From Actinomycetes bacterium (GTDB lineage Bacteria > Actinomycetota > Acidimicrobiia > Acidimicrobiales > Acidimicrobiaceae): 6,199 bases of DNA. Positions 1 through 6,199 of this stretch are shown here, in pieces. The DNA lies in assembly GCA_021792075.1 (NCBI GenBank), contig JAJYVK010000103.1:1-6199 (forward strand). The letters run 5' to 3'. A program made the position numbers and the translations under genes. The notes beneath the pieces are model-generated. The model had not been told where the DNA came from. It searched no databases and worked only from the letters and a program-made list of their open reading frames with translations. Each line of letters opens with the position of its first letter. Position 1 is the stretch's first letter.

Positions 1-1
1 A

Positions 2-563
2 TCAACTCCAGTTCTTCGGGACCGTCACCGAGGCGCCAAAGAACGGAATGACCCACAGGTGCTGTTCGCTCAAAGTGACGAGGATCCCGCGAGCCTGCGC
101 ATCTTGTACAGCTGACCGACCGTCAACGACTCGAGATCCCGATGGTTGATAATGTACACGTGTTCCTAGCTCGCCTAGCGATCATCAAGTAGGGCGCGGC
201 ATTAAGTCTTCACATAACGCCATTGGTATAGAACACGGTCACGGCTATCGTGTGCTCCCAGATAACGCATGGCTCTCTTCGGACTCCCGCTACCAGACTT
301 CCGCCAGACGCATACCTCGCCTGCAACCGGTCCTCACAACCATAGGTGCCTGATCGTCGCCGTAGAATACCCCGGCCGAGGGAATAAATTGTTCCTGGAT
401 ATCGCCGTCATCGCTCTCTCCGCACCAGAACCTCTCGAAAGTCGGGAACTTCCCAGGCGAGTCGCTCAGCGCGGCGAACCGTCACCACACGCTTTGTCAC
501 ACGGATCAGCGCTTCTCGCCACAGCGAATGATCTTCACTCAACTGAGCAAACACCTGCCACAC
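2..563 (-). pseudogene. Possible decayed gene, frame-broken; family unrecognised
   Basis: No intact gene is present, but the minus strand holds protein-like stretches that switch frame. One frame is open at 411-563 (contains VWQVFAQLSEDHSLWREAL) and again at 213-407, separated only by TGA at 408-410 and preceded by TAG at 564-566. A second frame is open at 293-481 (contains FERFWCGESDDGD and FIPSAGVFYGDDQAP). The same second frame reopens at 5-181 (contains ILVTLSEQHLWVIPFFGA) and ends at TGA 2-4, which would be a natural C-terminus. The pattern fits an old coding gene with two or more frameshifts and stops. It could also be chance open frames in GC-rich DNA, since overlapping plus-strand frames are open here too. 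I recognise no family. Confidence 0.3.
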
Positions 564-893
564 CTAACCGTGTCGGACATCTACTCTGTCGAACGCCGAA
601 CTATCGCCGCCCATTTGCATTGCCTTCAATTCGGTGACACCCAGGACAGGCTGAACCAGCCGGCTAAGCAAACATCCTGTTCTCGCCTTCCCAAAACTAC
701 CGGCCGAAAACGCCCTCCTGAGCCCCCCCGGAGGCGTCAAGCGGCCGGGCTACTGCCTGCGGCCCCACACTCCAACGTAATCCCGTTTTGTTCAACCGTA
801 GCGGGATCACGACGTGCGTGTGGAACTCCATCTCCGTAGAATCCTGGATATCTTCCCTTACACGTCTGGCATTCCTTACTACCGCACTTCCAT
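564..893 (-). other. GC-rich intergenic flank, no convincing gene
   Basis: This stretch follows the alpha-galactosidase stop. A 44-codon frame on the minus strand (ATG 829-831, stop TAG 697-699) and another open stretch (567-749, no clear start) overlap in different frames. Neither has a well-placed ribosome binding site or a recognisable domain. G+C is high: 43 of 60 bases at 721-780 by hand count. Several frames are therefore open for compositional reasons alone. The only clear structure is the nested inverted repeat at 700-748. Confidence 0.4.
700..748. repeat. Nested GC-rich inverted repeat
   Basis: The outer arms CCGGCCG (700-706) and CGGCCGG (742-748) are perfectly complementary. Inside them sit a second pair, CGCCCTCC (711-718) and GGAGGCG (730-736), which pair with one bulged base around a C-rich loop. 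On the minus strand the inner hairpin is followed by TTTT (707-710). That gives a weak candidate terminator about 160 bases beyond the alpha-galactosidase stop. The U-run is short and is itself flanked by the outer arm, so termination is only a possibility. Confidence 0.4.
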
Positions 894-2582
894 CTACATC
901 AACCGCCTATGTAAGCCGACACCATTAGGCAGCGACCAAATCTGTGACGCGAGATTGTCCCCACATACTTGAACGCTCAACGTTCCAGTTCGCGGCCCTG
1001 TCAGACAGAGGCGTGTCGCTCTGTTAATCAGGTTTCCCAATAAATTGTATGACCACCGTTGTGTGCTCCAGTTGCGGCACTTTTCCATGACCGCTTTATC
1101 CCCACTTTCAGCAAGGCACTCGCCATTTGCCTTCAGAAATCCGGTTCGCGTTACTCGCCACGACTGCGATTCACTGCCAACACATCGCCCTACTTTACCG
1201 GGTGCAGAAAGACAACGGCTATAGTCTTCAGCAAGCAGATGATTTGCCATGAACCACGGAACTATTCTTGTGATCACGCCAATCCGCCTCGGACGACCAC
1301 ATCGCGCATTCGGCCTAATTTTCCAAATCGATGTGTCATGTCGCCCAATTCGTGCTGCCAGCAAGTGCGCATCTCCTCTTCGCATTCCAGACCATAGGTT
1401 GTGCGAGGCAAATCGACACCCCGCGCCCTCAAACCCAAGCTCGGATGGATGCACTACCACCTCTACCGGCTTTCGACTTCTGTTCAGCACTGCAACTGCA
1501 TATGCATGATTGACTAGCGGTTTAAACAATAGGTCTATAACAGGAGTTCGCTTCACAAGAGTCGCCATCCGACCCAAGGGATCCTGATCCACAGCTATGA
1601 CAGCACGATTCCCCAGAATCCTGACTGAATTCCGCGATAGTTTCCCAATATCCGAACTAAGCACCAACGGCGCAGACATCATCGACCAAAGAGCCATCTG
1701 GGTTTTCGTTGCCGCAACACTTACGCCATGATCGCCTCCAATGACAAAATCCGGATTATCCCATCTACCTGGTTTCTGAAACCTCCCAAGCTCTATGTTG
1801 TAATCATAATTCCACATGATGCTTGGAAAACGCGACCTATTCGGGTGATTTCGATCATAGATCGCTATGTCACTTCCTGTACGCCACAGCTGACTGTACT
1901 TCCGGGCCCACGTCAGAACGTTATAATATTCACGCGTGCCTTGAAAATAAACTGGCCCCTCTTCCAGATAGACAATAGGCCGACTGATTTTTTGCAGTGC
2001 GAGCATTTCATCGCGGTAACCCGCCCGAGCTGCTTGATATCGAGACTCTCCCTTGGGAACGTAGACATTACAGCCATCGATTTTGAGGTAACTGACCTTC
2101 CACTTCTCAAATAGCTTGGCGTCCTGCAAAAAGTGAGGTTTGCCTCCGCCAAGGGGAACACCGCTTCCAGCGTAACCCGCGCAAGTCGCATAGCCTTCGT
2201 CTTCGTATATACCAAATTTCAATCCGAGCGAATGTATTTCCCTGCTAACAATTGCAATTCCATGCGGAAACCTTCTTGGGTTCGGTAGTAAATTCCCATT
2301 GGCGCCACGATGCCGTCGCAACCAACAGTCGTCTATTGAAACATGATCGTATCCTTTGGCTGCCAAACCTGTACGAACAAGCGCGCGCGCATTCTGTAGA
2401 ATTGTCTTCGCTGTATAGTCGCATTGATAGTGAGCCCAGTCACTCCATCCCATAGGGGGTGTCATCGCCAACTGCGGCCCCGTTTCAGCCCGGGCCGCAA
2501 TGGGCATTAATGCGCAAAGCACCAACACAGATGCCCACGCCACAACAGATAAGTGAAAAACTCGCGAGAAATAATTACACAT
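894..2582 (-). CDS. Secreted GH27 alpha-galactosidase with C-terminal ricin-B-like lectin domain
   Basis: Retaining glycosidase, probably removing terminal alpha-D-galactose from oligosaccharides or galactomannan outside the cytoplasm. Numbered from the ATG at 2582 (562 residues): signal peptide 1-32 with cleavage after AARA; GH27 barrel from about 40, with MTPPMGWSDW (40-49), IDDCW (83-87), YLKIDGC with the expected nucleophile D169, WRTGSDI with the expected acid/base D238, WDNPD (274-278) and AVIAVDQDPLG; a beta domain at about 343-423; then a ricin-B/CBM13 module (about 443-551) with three QxW motifs (QSW, QRW, QIW). The frame is open back to an ATG at 2783, but the signal peptide starts at 2582 and the 2783 ATG lacks a ribosome binding site; the ATG at 2627 is a second choice. 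The usual Cys-x-Trp-Gly strand before the acid/base is replaced by NVLTWARKYSQ. GH27 also includes isomalto-dextranase, N-acetylgalactosaminidase and beta-L-arabinopyranosidase. The Asp pair at 84-85 and the dgoD neighbour favour galactose. Confidence 0.9.
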   Translation of the reverse strand: MCNYFSRVFHLSVVAWASVLVLCALMPIAARAETGPQLAMTPPMGWSDWAHYQCDYTAKTILQNARALVRTGLAAKGYDHVSIDDCWLRRHRGANGNLLPNPRRFPHGIAIVSREIHSLGLKFGIYEDEGYATCAGYAGSGVPLGGGKPHFLQDAKLFEKWKVSYLKIDGCNVYVPKGESRYQAARAGYRDEMLALQKISRPIVYLEEGPVYFQGTREYYNVLTWARKYSQLWRTGSDIAIYDRNHPNRSRFPSIMWNYDYNIELGRFQKPGRWDNPDFVIGGDHGVSVAATKTQMALWSMMSAPLVLSSDIGKLSRNSVRILGNRAVIAVDQDPLGRMATLVKRTPVIDLLFKPLVNHAYAVAVLNRSRKPVEVVVHPSELGFEGAGCRFASHNLWSGMRRGDAHLLAARIGRHDTSIWKIRPNARCGRPRRIGVITRIVPWFMANHLLAEDYSRCLSAPGKVGRCVGSESQSWRVTRTGFLKANGECLAESGDKAVMEKCRNWSTQRWSYNLLGNLINRATRLCLTGPRTGTLSVQVCGDNLASQIWSLPNGVGLHRRLM

Positions 2583-2825
2583 AGAGCGCCCCCGCTGCAC
2601 CGAATATTTCGAGGTGAATGCAAACATAGCCTGCCCCCACTCAACTACCACTAAACACGCGCGACAATTGCAACTCCATCCGCGTATGCTTTTCCATACA
2701 ATCTCGCTACGAGAACAACCGTTGATTGGCGTCACCGCGATCGGTCGCGTAGTACCAAACTCCACTAAGCGTCGTGCCCTCATCTACTATACACGAAACC
2801 ACTTATAACATCGTTAACACTAAAG

Positions 2826-2842
2826 CCTAGTTAAGACCTAGT
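2826..2842. repeat. CCTAGT direct repeat, 11-base period
   Basis: CCTAGT occurs at 2826-2831 and again at 2837-2842. The 11-base period places both copies on the same face of the DNA helix. Because CTAG is self-complementary, the pair also has partial dyad symmetry around the central TTAAGA. The position, about 250 bases before the alpha-galactosidase start, would suit an operator. No regulator family is recognised from the motif, and chance cannot be excluded for six-base units. Confidence 0.3.
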
Positions 2843-2892
2843 CCGTTTTTGGAATGACATCTGTAGTTTCCGTCAAACTTCACCTCCCATCA

Positions 2893-2945
2893 GAGCGGCC
2901 GAACGATACGAACAAAAGTTCCTAAAGTCGATCATTCGGCCGCTC
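2893..2945 (-). promoter_or_regulatory. Long hairpin downstream of the receptor gene
   Basis: The arms 2893-2907 and 2931-2945 are inverted copies (GAGCGGCCGAACGAT and ATCATTCGGCCGCTC) matching at 14 of 15 positions, around a 23-base loop. The one mismatch (2904/2934) becomes a G-U pair in minus-strand RNA but a C-A clash in plus-strand RNA, so the fold suits the transcript that runs out of the receptor gene. No U-run follows on the minus strand, so it is not a standard intrinsic terminator. RNA stabilisation, partial attenuation or control of a short frame are possible roles. The loop contains a second small inverted repeat, GAAC-AAAA-GTTC. Confidence 0.55.
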
Positions 2946-3030
2946 CTTTCTATGAGGAATATATGTCCGTCGTTCCCTGAATGTTCACGTAGTCCTATCG
3001 CGGACCTGAGGGACTTCCTGCTCATCAGGC

Positions 3031-5985
3031 CTAATATTCCGCCCTTATACTCAGCTCATAACGTGGTCCGTATTTAACGAAGTTATAAAATTCGTCAGGC
3101 CGCGTGTCATACCACTGCTGCGCCGAGTTCGTCATGTTCGAGCCTGAGAGAGCGATGATGATGTGCCGATTTAGTTTATAGCTCACTTGGGCATCAAGTT
3201 CACCATATCCTCTGACATACACCGGCGCGAGTGCATTAATGCCATCACCGATTTGGTAAATATACTTGCCTCTGTGACTATATGTTACCCGTACTCCAAG
3301 ACCATACTTCTGGTAGATCAACGTAATATTTTGATAGTCCCCTAGGCCCGTCAGACCAAATTCATTTGCACCCGTGGCCGCGGTACCTGAGGAATTCACA
3401 CCAGCGTTTGTCGATAAAATTGTCGCGTTAGCGTTTACCCCAAACCCGTTGAAAGGTGATGGCAGCATGCTAAACATATACTGCCCAGACAGTTCCACTC
3501 CATGCACATTTGCTTTGCCGATATTTGTCGGCCTGGTAAAGTTGAATGTTGCTATGTTGTTCGGAAATGCCGACGAATGTGTCGTATTTTGAATTGGAAC
3601 CGCCAACGACGTCTCTTCGTATTCAATAAAGTTAGATAGATTTTTTAGAAATCCGTCAGCAGCAACATACCCGCCTGGCGCGAAATACCATTCTGCTCCA
3701 AAATCGTAATTCACAGATGTATAAGGCCTGAGTGTGGGATTCCCCCCGGTTGCATCCAAGGCTGTGGGGACGACAAGCGCACCACCGTAGTTTATGACGG
3801 GAGATAGATATGATGGGGCTGGCCGTGCAAGACTCTTTGATGCGGCGAATCGCAATACAACCTTGTAAGGCAGATTCAGCCGGAGATTCAAGCTAGGCAG
3901 AACGTAATTGTAGCTATTGCTTTCCTCCTTGAATAACGCCTGCCCATTGTCTTTGTAGGTAACTTCGTCTTTTGTTGGATCAAATGGATTGGGGGTAATA
4001 TTTTCCAGGACTTGCCCATATCCGACGGATGAATCAGAAGTGTGCACAAAGCGCACACCGACGTTGCCGCCCCATGAGAAGCCGAAAATCCTTCCGTGGA
4101 GATCCCCCTGCAAATATGCAGCAGTCGACGTTTCTATGACAGTTGCAAGGTCTTGCGGTGCTTCCCCAGGAGTCTGCGGAACGAATCCATCAGCAGCTTC
4201 AACCTCCGCCTGCGTTGTGCCAGGGGCATAGCCGAAGGCCGCATCGTTTTCTTGAAAGGCGGTAGAACTATCGAGAAATGCAATCAAATTTGCGGGATTG
4301 TACGTTAGAAACGTACTGGGAAATGTACCTGCATATGGACTCACCGCGCCCGTCGGAACACTCGTCAACGTAAATATGGTGCTCGGTATAGATGCTCCAT
4401 ATCCGCAATACGCGCATACATCGCCGCTGTTGGCGGAACTGAAACTCTCGAAATCGTTGCGTTGCCACCATCCACCAAACCTAATTTCAGTGAGTGGACC
4501 CCAAGAATGCGGCGTAATCCACTTATCGTTACTGGCTACCTGGGTGATTTTATTATAGTCGTTAGTTGCAGAAATCGACGTGTAGTGAGCACGCGGCAAA
4601 CTGGTGTTTTCAAGATCATTGCTAGTCGAGACATTCGGAATGCCAACACCATTATTATTGATGTAGGTTGCGAGAATTGGGAACCCTGCGACAGTGTAAA
4701 GCGAAGGATCTGTGTAGTTACTCGCACTATTGGTCGCATCGGATGCATCAATGTTCCACAAGAGACGCCCAAAGGCTTTGCCTTGGAATTTTAGACGAAC
4801 CGATCGTAGATATTGCGGCGATACCTGATCGAAACTTGTCGAGTCGATCAGATCTGAATGCGTATGTACCGTGAACTGTTGATAAACCCCATCTGGGCGA
4901 ACAACAACGCCGTTGTTTATGGTGTTGCCATTTACGAATAGCCCCAGCTGATTGCTAATGGCTTCTTCCGAATATTTGTTGTACAAACCATCCAATGTAG
5001 CTGTGATGTTGTGTGTGATCTTCCATTGCAATCCGATGTCCATATTGAGGCGTTTGACGTTGTAATAATTGCGTTCTACGTCAGTGGTATTGGGCAACAG
5101 GACACTTGATGGCAGCCCTGATTGGCTCGAATTTTGCCACACACCGGTGGGTTCACCGGGACCATTCAAGGCTTCTGAGTAATACCCGCCCTCACCCCCG
5201 ATCTCGTAGGCCGTGGTCGCTTGCTCTTGCTCACCAATCGAGAAGAGAGCACCGAGCCTGTGATGATCGAATGTGTTGCTCAGCATTAGGAATCCCGACG
5301 GCTCAGCTTTTGCGGAGTCCTGGGTATCCATGTTTGAGCTAAGCTTGGCAATGAGTCGCGGACCATTGAAGTCAAATGGCTGCCATGTACGCAATTCAAT
5401 CAGCCCGCCTATTGATCCGGCAGGTTGCCATGCTTCACTTGTTTCGAACACTTCGGCTTGTCGGATAAAATCCGACGGCAGGGAGTCGAAGTCAAAAAGT
5501 GTTCCGCCACTTTGCGTCGGCAATGTCTGTCCGTTGACGAGAACTACGTTGAACTGCGGTCCAAATCCGCGCACGGTCACTTGATTGGCGGCGCCGGTTC
5601 CATCGTTGTCGACAGCCACGCCCGGTAGGCGCGACAAGGCCGCGGCAACGTCAGTGTCCGGAAATTCTCCGATACCCTGCGCGCTTATGGCGTTCACGAC
5701 TTGATTTGCGTTTTCCTTTATGAGCATCGACTGCAACAGACTCTGGCGCAGTCCAGTAATGATGACTGCGCTGAGCATCGCGGAGGAATTTGTGGTTCCT
5801 GTCGTCTTTACGGCATGAATTTTATTGTGCACGTGAGTGGAAACGTTGGTCACGTGCGGCTGCGTGGTCGCAGCTTGTGCGCTATACACTGGCAAAGACA
5901 CCGCGGTAAGACCCATCAGTACGCCGACGCCTTTCAATCGGTGTGATTGACGCGCATGTTTTCTATTACGTATCGTAAATTTCAC
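3031..5985 (-). CDS. TonB-dependent outer-membrane receptor, likely for a galactoside
   Basis: A 984-residue outer-membrane beta-barrel that takes up a ligand using energy from TonB. A long basic N-region (residues 1-18) and a hydrophobic core lead to a signal peptidase site near SAQA (about residue 38). A Thr/Ser/His-rich spacer (39-70) follows, then a possible TonB box SAVIITG (72-78); there is no STN signalling domain. The plug spans about 85-205, with FPDTDVAAALSRLPGVAV, VTVRGFGPQFNVVLVNGQ and a GGLIELRTW closing strand. The barrel fills the rest and carries LPSLNLRLNLPYKVVLRFA and GNPTLRPYTSVNYDFGAEWY, which are typical of the TonB-Xanth-Caul family. It ends in an aromatic residue (YELSIRAEY), as barrel proteins do. 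Length is normal for the family and the gene is intact. Many relatives import plant oligosaccharides. Galactoside specificity is inferred from the neighbouring dehydratase and alpha-galactosidase, not seen in the protein. Confidence 0.92.
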   Translation of the reverse strand: MKFTIRNRKHARQSHRLKGVGVLMGLTAVSLPVYSAQAATTQPHVTNVSTHVHNKIHAVKTTGTTNSSAMLSAVIITGLRQSLLQSMLIKENANQVVNAISAQGIGEFPDTDVAAALSRLPGVAVDNDGTGAANQVTVRGFGPQFNVVLVNGQTLPTQSGGTLFDFDSLPSDFIRQAEVFETSEAWQPAGSIGGLIELRTWQPFDFNGPRLIAKLSSNMDTQDSAKAEPSGFLMLSNTFDHHRLGALFSIGEQEQATTAYEIGGEGGYYSEALNGPGEPTGVWQNSSQSGLPSSVLLPNTTDVERNYYNVKRLNMDIGLQWKITHNITATLDGLYNKYSEEAISNQLGLFVNGNTINNGVVVRPDGVYQQFTVHTHSDLIDSTSFDQVSPQYLRSVRLKFQGKAFGRLLWNIDASDATNSASNYTDPSLYTVAGFPILATYINNNGVGIPNVSTSNDLENTSLPRAHYTSISATNDYNKITQVASNDKWITPHSWGPLTEIRFGGWWQRNDFESFSSANSGDVCAYCGYGASIPSTIFTLTSVPTGAVSPYAGTFPSTFLTYNPANLIAFLDSSTAFQENDAAFGYAPGTTQAEVEAADGFVPQTPGEAPQDLATVIETSTAAYLQGDLHGRIFGFSWGGNVGVRFVHTSDSSVGYGQVLENITPNPFDPTKDEVTYKDNGQALFKEESNSYNYVLPSLNLRLNLPYKVVLRFAASKSLARPAPSYLSPVINYGGALVVPTALDATGGNPTLRPYTSVNYDFGAEWYFAPGGYVAADGFLKNLSNFIEYEETSLAVPIQNTTHSSAFPNNIATFNFTRPTNIGKANVHGVELSGQYMFSMLPSPFNGFGVNANATILSTNAGVNSSGTAATGANEFGLTGLGDYQNITLIYQKYGLGVRVTYSHRGKYIYQIGDGINALAPVYVRGYGELDAQVSYKLNRHIIIALSGSNMTNSAQQWYDTRPDEFYNFVKYGPRYELSIRAEY

Positions 5986-5991
5986 AATTGA

Positions 5992-6000
5992 CCCCTCCTC
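5992..6000 (-). promoter_or_regulatory. Strong ribosome binding site that fixes a GTG start
   Basis: On the minus strand this reads GAGGAGGGG, followed by a six-base spacer (TCAATT) and then GTG at 5983-5985. An in-frame TAA stop lies at 6001-6003, directly before the Shine-Dalgarno sequence. The receptor therefore cannot start further upstream, and GTG is the first usable codon. Sequence and spacing are near ideal for translation, as expected for an abundant outer-membrane protein. Confidence 0.8.
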
Positions 6001-6065
6001 TTAAGGATGCTTTGCGAGCTTTGGCGACTTCCCGGTTAAGTTTCTATCAACCAAACTCTGCTACC

Positions 6066-6199
6066 TCACCATTCCGCGACACTACCGTCCTTGTTGCGCC
6101 ACACCGGATTGCTCCACGGGCGGTATTCCTTTGCGACTTGCCGCACCAGATCCTCATCGAGTTCTATGCCAAGGCCGGCACCGGGCGGCGTTGTCACGT
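6066..6199 (-). CDS. dgoD: Galactonate dehydratase, C-terminal end (partial)
   Basis: Enolase-superfamily dehydratase that converts D-galactonate to 2-keto-3-deoxygalactonate in the cytoplasm (De Ley-Doudoroff galactose breakdown). Only the last 43 codons are present; the gene runs off the right edge, and the TGA stop is at 6066-6068. The visible tail has PGAGLGIELDED (the 'GLG-D-DE' strand near the end of the mandelate racemase/enolase fold) and ends in NPVWRNKDGSVAEW. That ending is very close to the 'WRNP-WR-DGSVAEW' terminus known from DgoD proteins. The catalytic and metal-binding residues lie outside the window, so function rests on this tail alone. A gluconate or other sugar-acid dehydratase of the same subgroup is the main alternative. 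It is co-directional with the receptor gene 80 bases downstream, and I see no terminator between them, so the two may share a transcript. Confidence 0.85.
   Translation of the reverse strand, partial: VTTPPGAGLGIELDEDLVRQVAKEYRPWSNPVWRNKDGSVAEW

Larger units (their letters stand above)
2583..3030 (-). promoter_or_regulatory. Structured intergenic leader between receptor and alpha-galactosidase
   Basis: This 448-base stretch has no convincing full-size gene. On the minus strand, in order from the receptor stop, it holds a long hairpin (2893-2945), a Shine-Dalgarno-like GGGAGGTGA (2880-2888), a CCTAGT direct repeat (2826-2842), a possible -10 box TATAGT (2786-2791) without a good -35 partner, and a small perfect 5-bp stem CGCGA/TCGCG (2736-2749). 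Near the gene, purine runs at 2588-2592 and 2633-2637 could serve as weak ribosome binding sites. The length and structure suggest that the alpha-galactosidase has its own promoter or conditional read-through from the receptor gene. No promoter can be placed with confidence. Confidence 0.4.

Noticed and set aside
780..807. Inverted repeat ATCCCG/CGGGAT with a 16-base loop
   Set aside because: Only six base pairs, a long loop and no T-run on either strand; likely chance.
269..839. Two overlapping plus-strand open frames of 122 and 103 codons
   Set aside because: No ribosome binding site, no recognisable domain, and Pro/Arg/His/Ser-rich composition as expected from GC-rich DNA read opposite to protein-like minus-strand stretches.
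2736..2749. Small hairpin CGCGA-TCGG-TCGCG as an operator or riboswitch element
   Set aside because: Five base pairs in GC-rich sequence are expected by chance, and no riboswitch core is visible around it.
2786..2791. TATAGT as the -10 box of an alpha-galactosidase promoter
   Set aside because: The hexamer 17 bases upstream (ACGATG) does not resemble a -35 box, and no other nearby spacing gives one. Too weak to call a promoter.
2893..2945. The long hairpin as a rho-independent terminator
   Set aside because: No U-run follows the stem on the minus strand, and on the plus strand only CTTTCT follows and no plus-strand gene needs terminating.
2873..3025. A 50-codon minus-strand frame starting just after the receptor stop
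   Set aside because: No good Shine-Dalgarno before its ATG and no recognisable features; the internal ATG at 2933-2935 has a far better ribosome site, so only that short frame was considered.
3374..5946. Many plus-strand and alternative minus-strand open frames inside the receptor gene
   Set aside because: They are shadows of the intact receptor frame, without ribosome sites or recognisable domains.
1..6199. CRISPR arrays, tRNA or rRNA genes, insertion sequences, attachment sites
   Set aside because: No regularly spaced repeats, cloverleaf-like segments, transposase motifs or flanking terminal repeats were seen on either strand.

Overview
The window comes from a Gram-negative bacterium. The main evidence is a large TonB-dependent outer-membrane receptor of the Xanthomonas/Caulobacter type, which suggests a proteobacterium such as a xanthomonad or caulobacter relative; the sequence does not fix the genus. 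All recognisable genes lie on the minus strand, so the locus reads from right to left.

Region by region, in transcription order: (1) 6066-6199 is the last 43 codons of a galactonate dehydratase (DgoD, enolase superfamily), cut by the window edge. (2) After an 80-base gap with a strong ribosome binding site comes a 984-residue TonB-dependent receptor (3031-5985, GTG start). (3) 2583-3030 is a 448-base intergenic leader. It holds a 15-bp-stem hairpin, a paired CCTAGT repeat and two very short reading frames with good Shine-Dalgarno sequences. (4) 894-2582 is a secreted GH27 alpha-galactosidase with a C-terminal ricin-B-like (CBM13) lectin domain. (5) 1-893 has no intact gene. It is visibly richer in G+C than the genes and holds protein-like stretches broken over several minus-strand frames, plus a nested GC-rich hairpin.

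Taken together the genes look like part of a galactoside-use locus. The secreted lectin-bearing alpha-galactosidase would release galactose or act on side chains of galactosides, and the TonB-dependent receptor would import the sugar across the outer membrane. The dehydratase points to oxidative galactose breakdown through D-galactonate (De Ley-Doudoroff route). The families are well supported by motifs; their joint role and the receptor's substrate are inferred from gene order. I found no clear evidence of a wholly new system. The least explained parts are the structured leader between receptor and enzyme and the decayed left flank.
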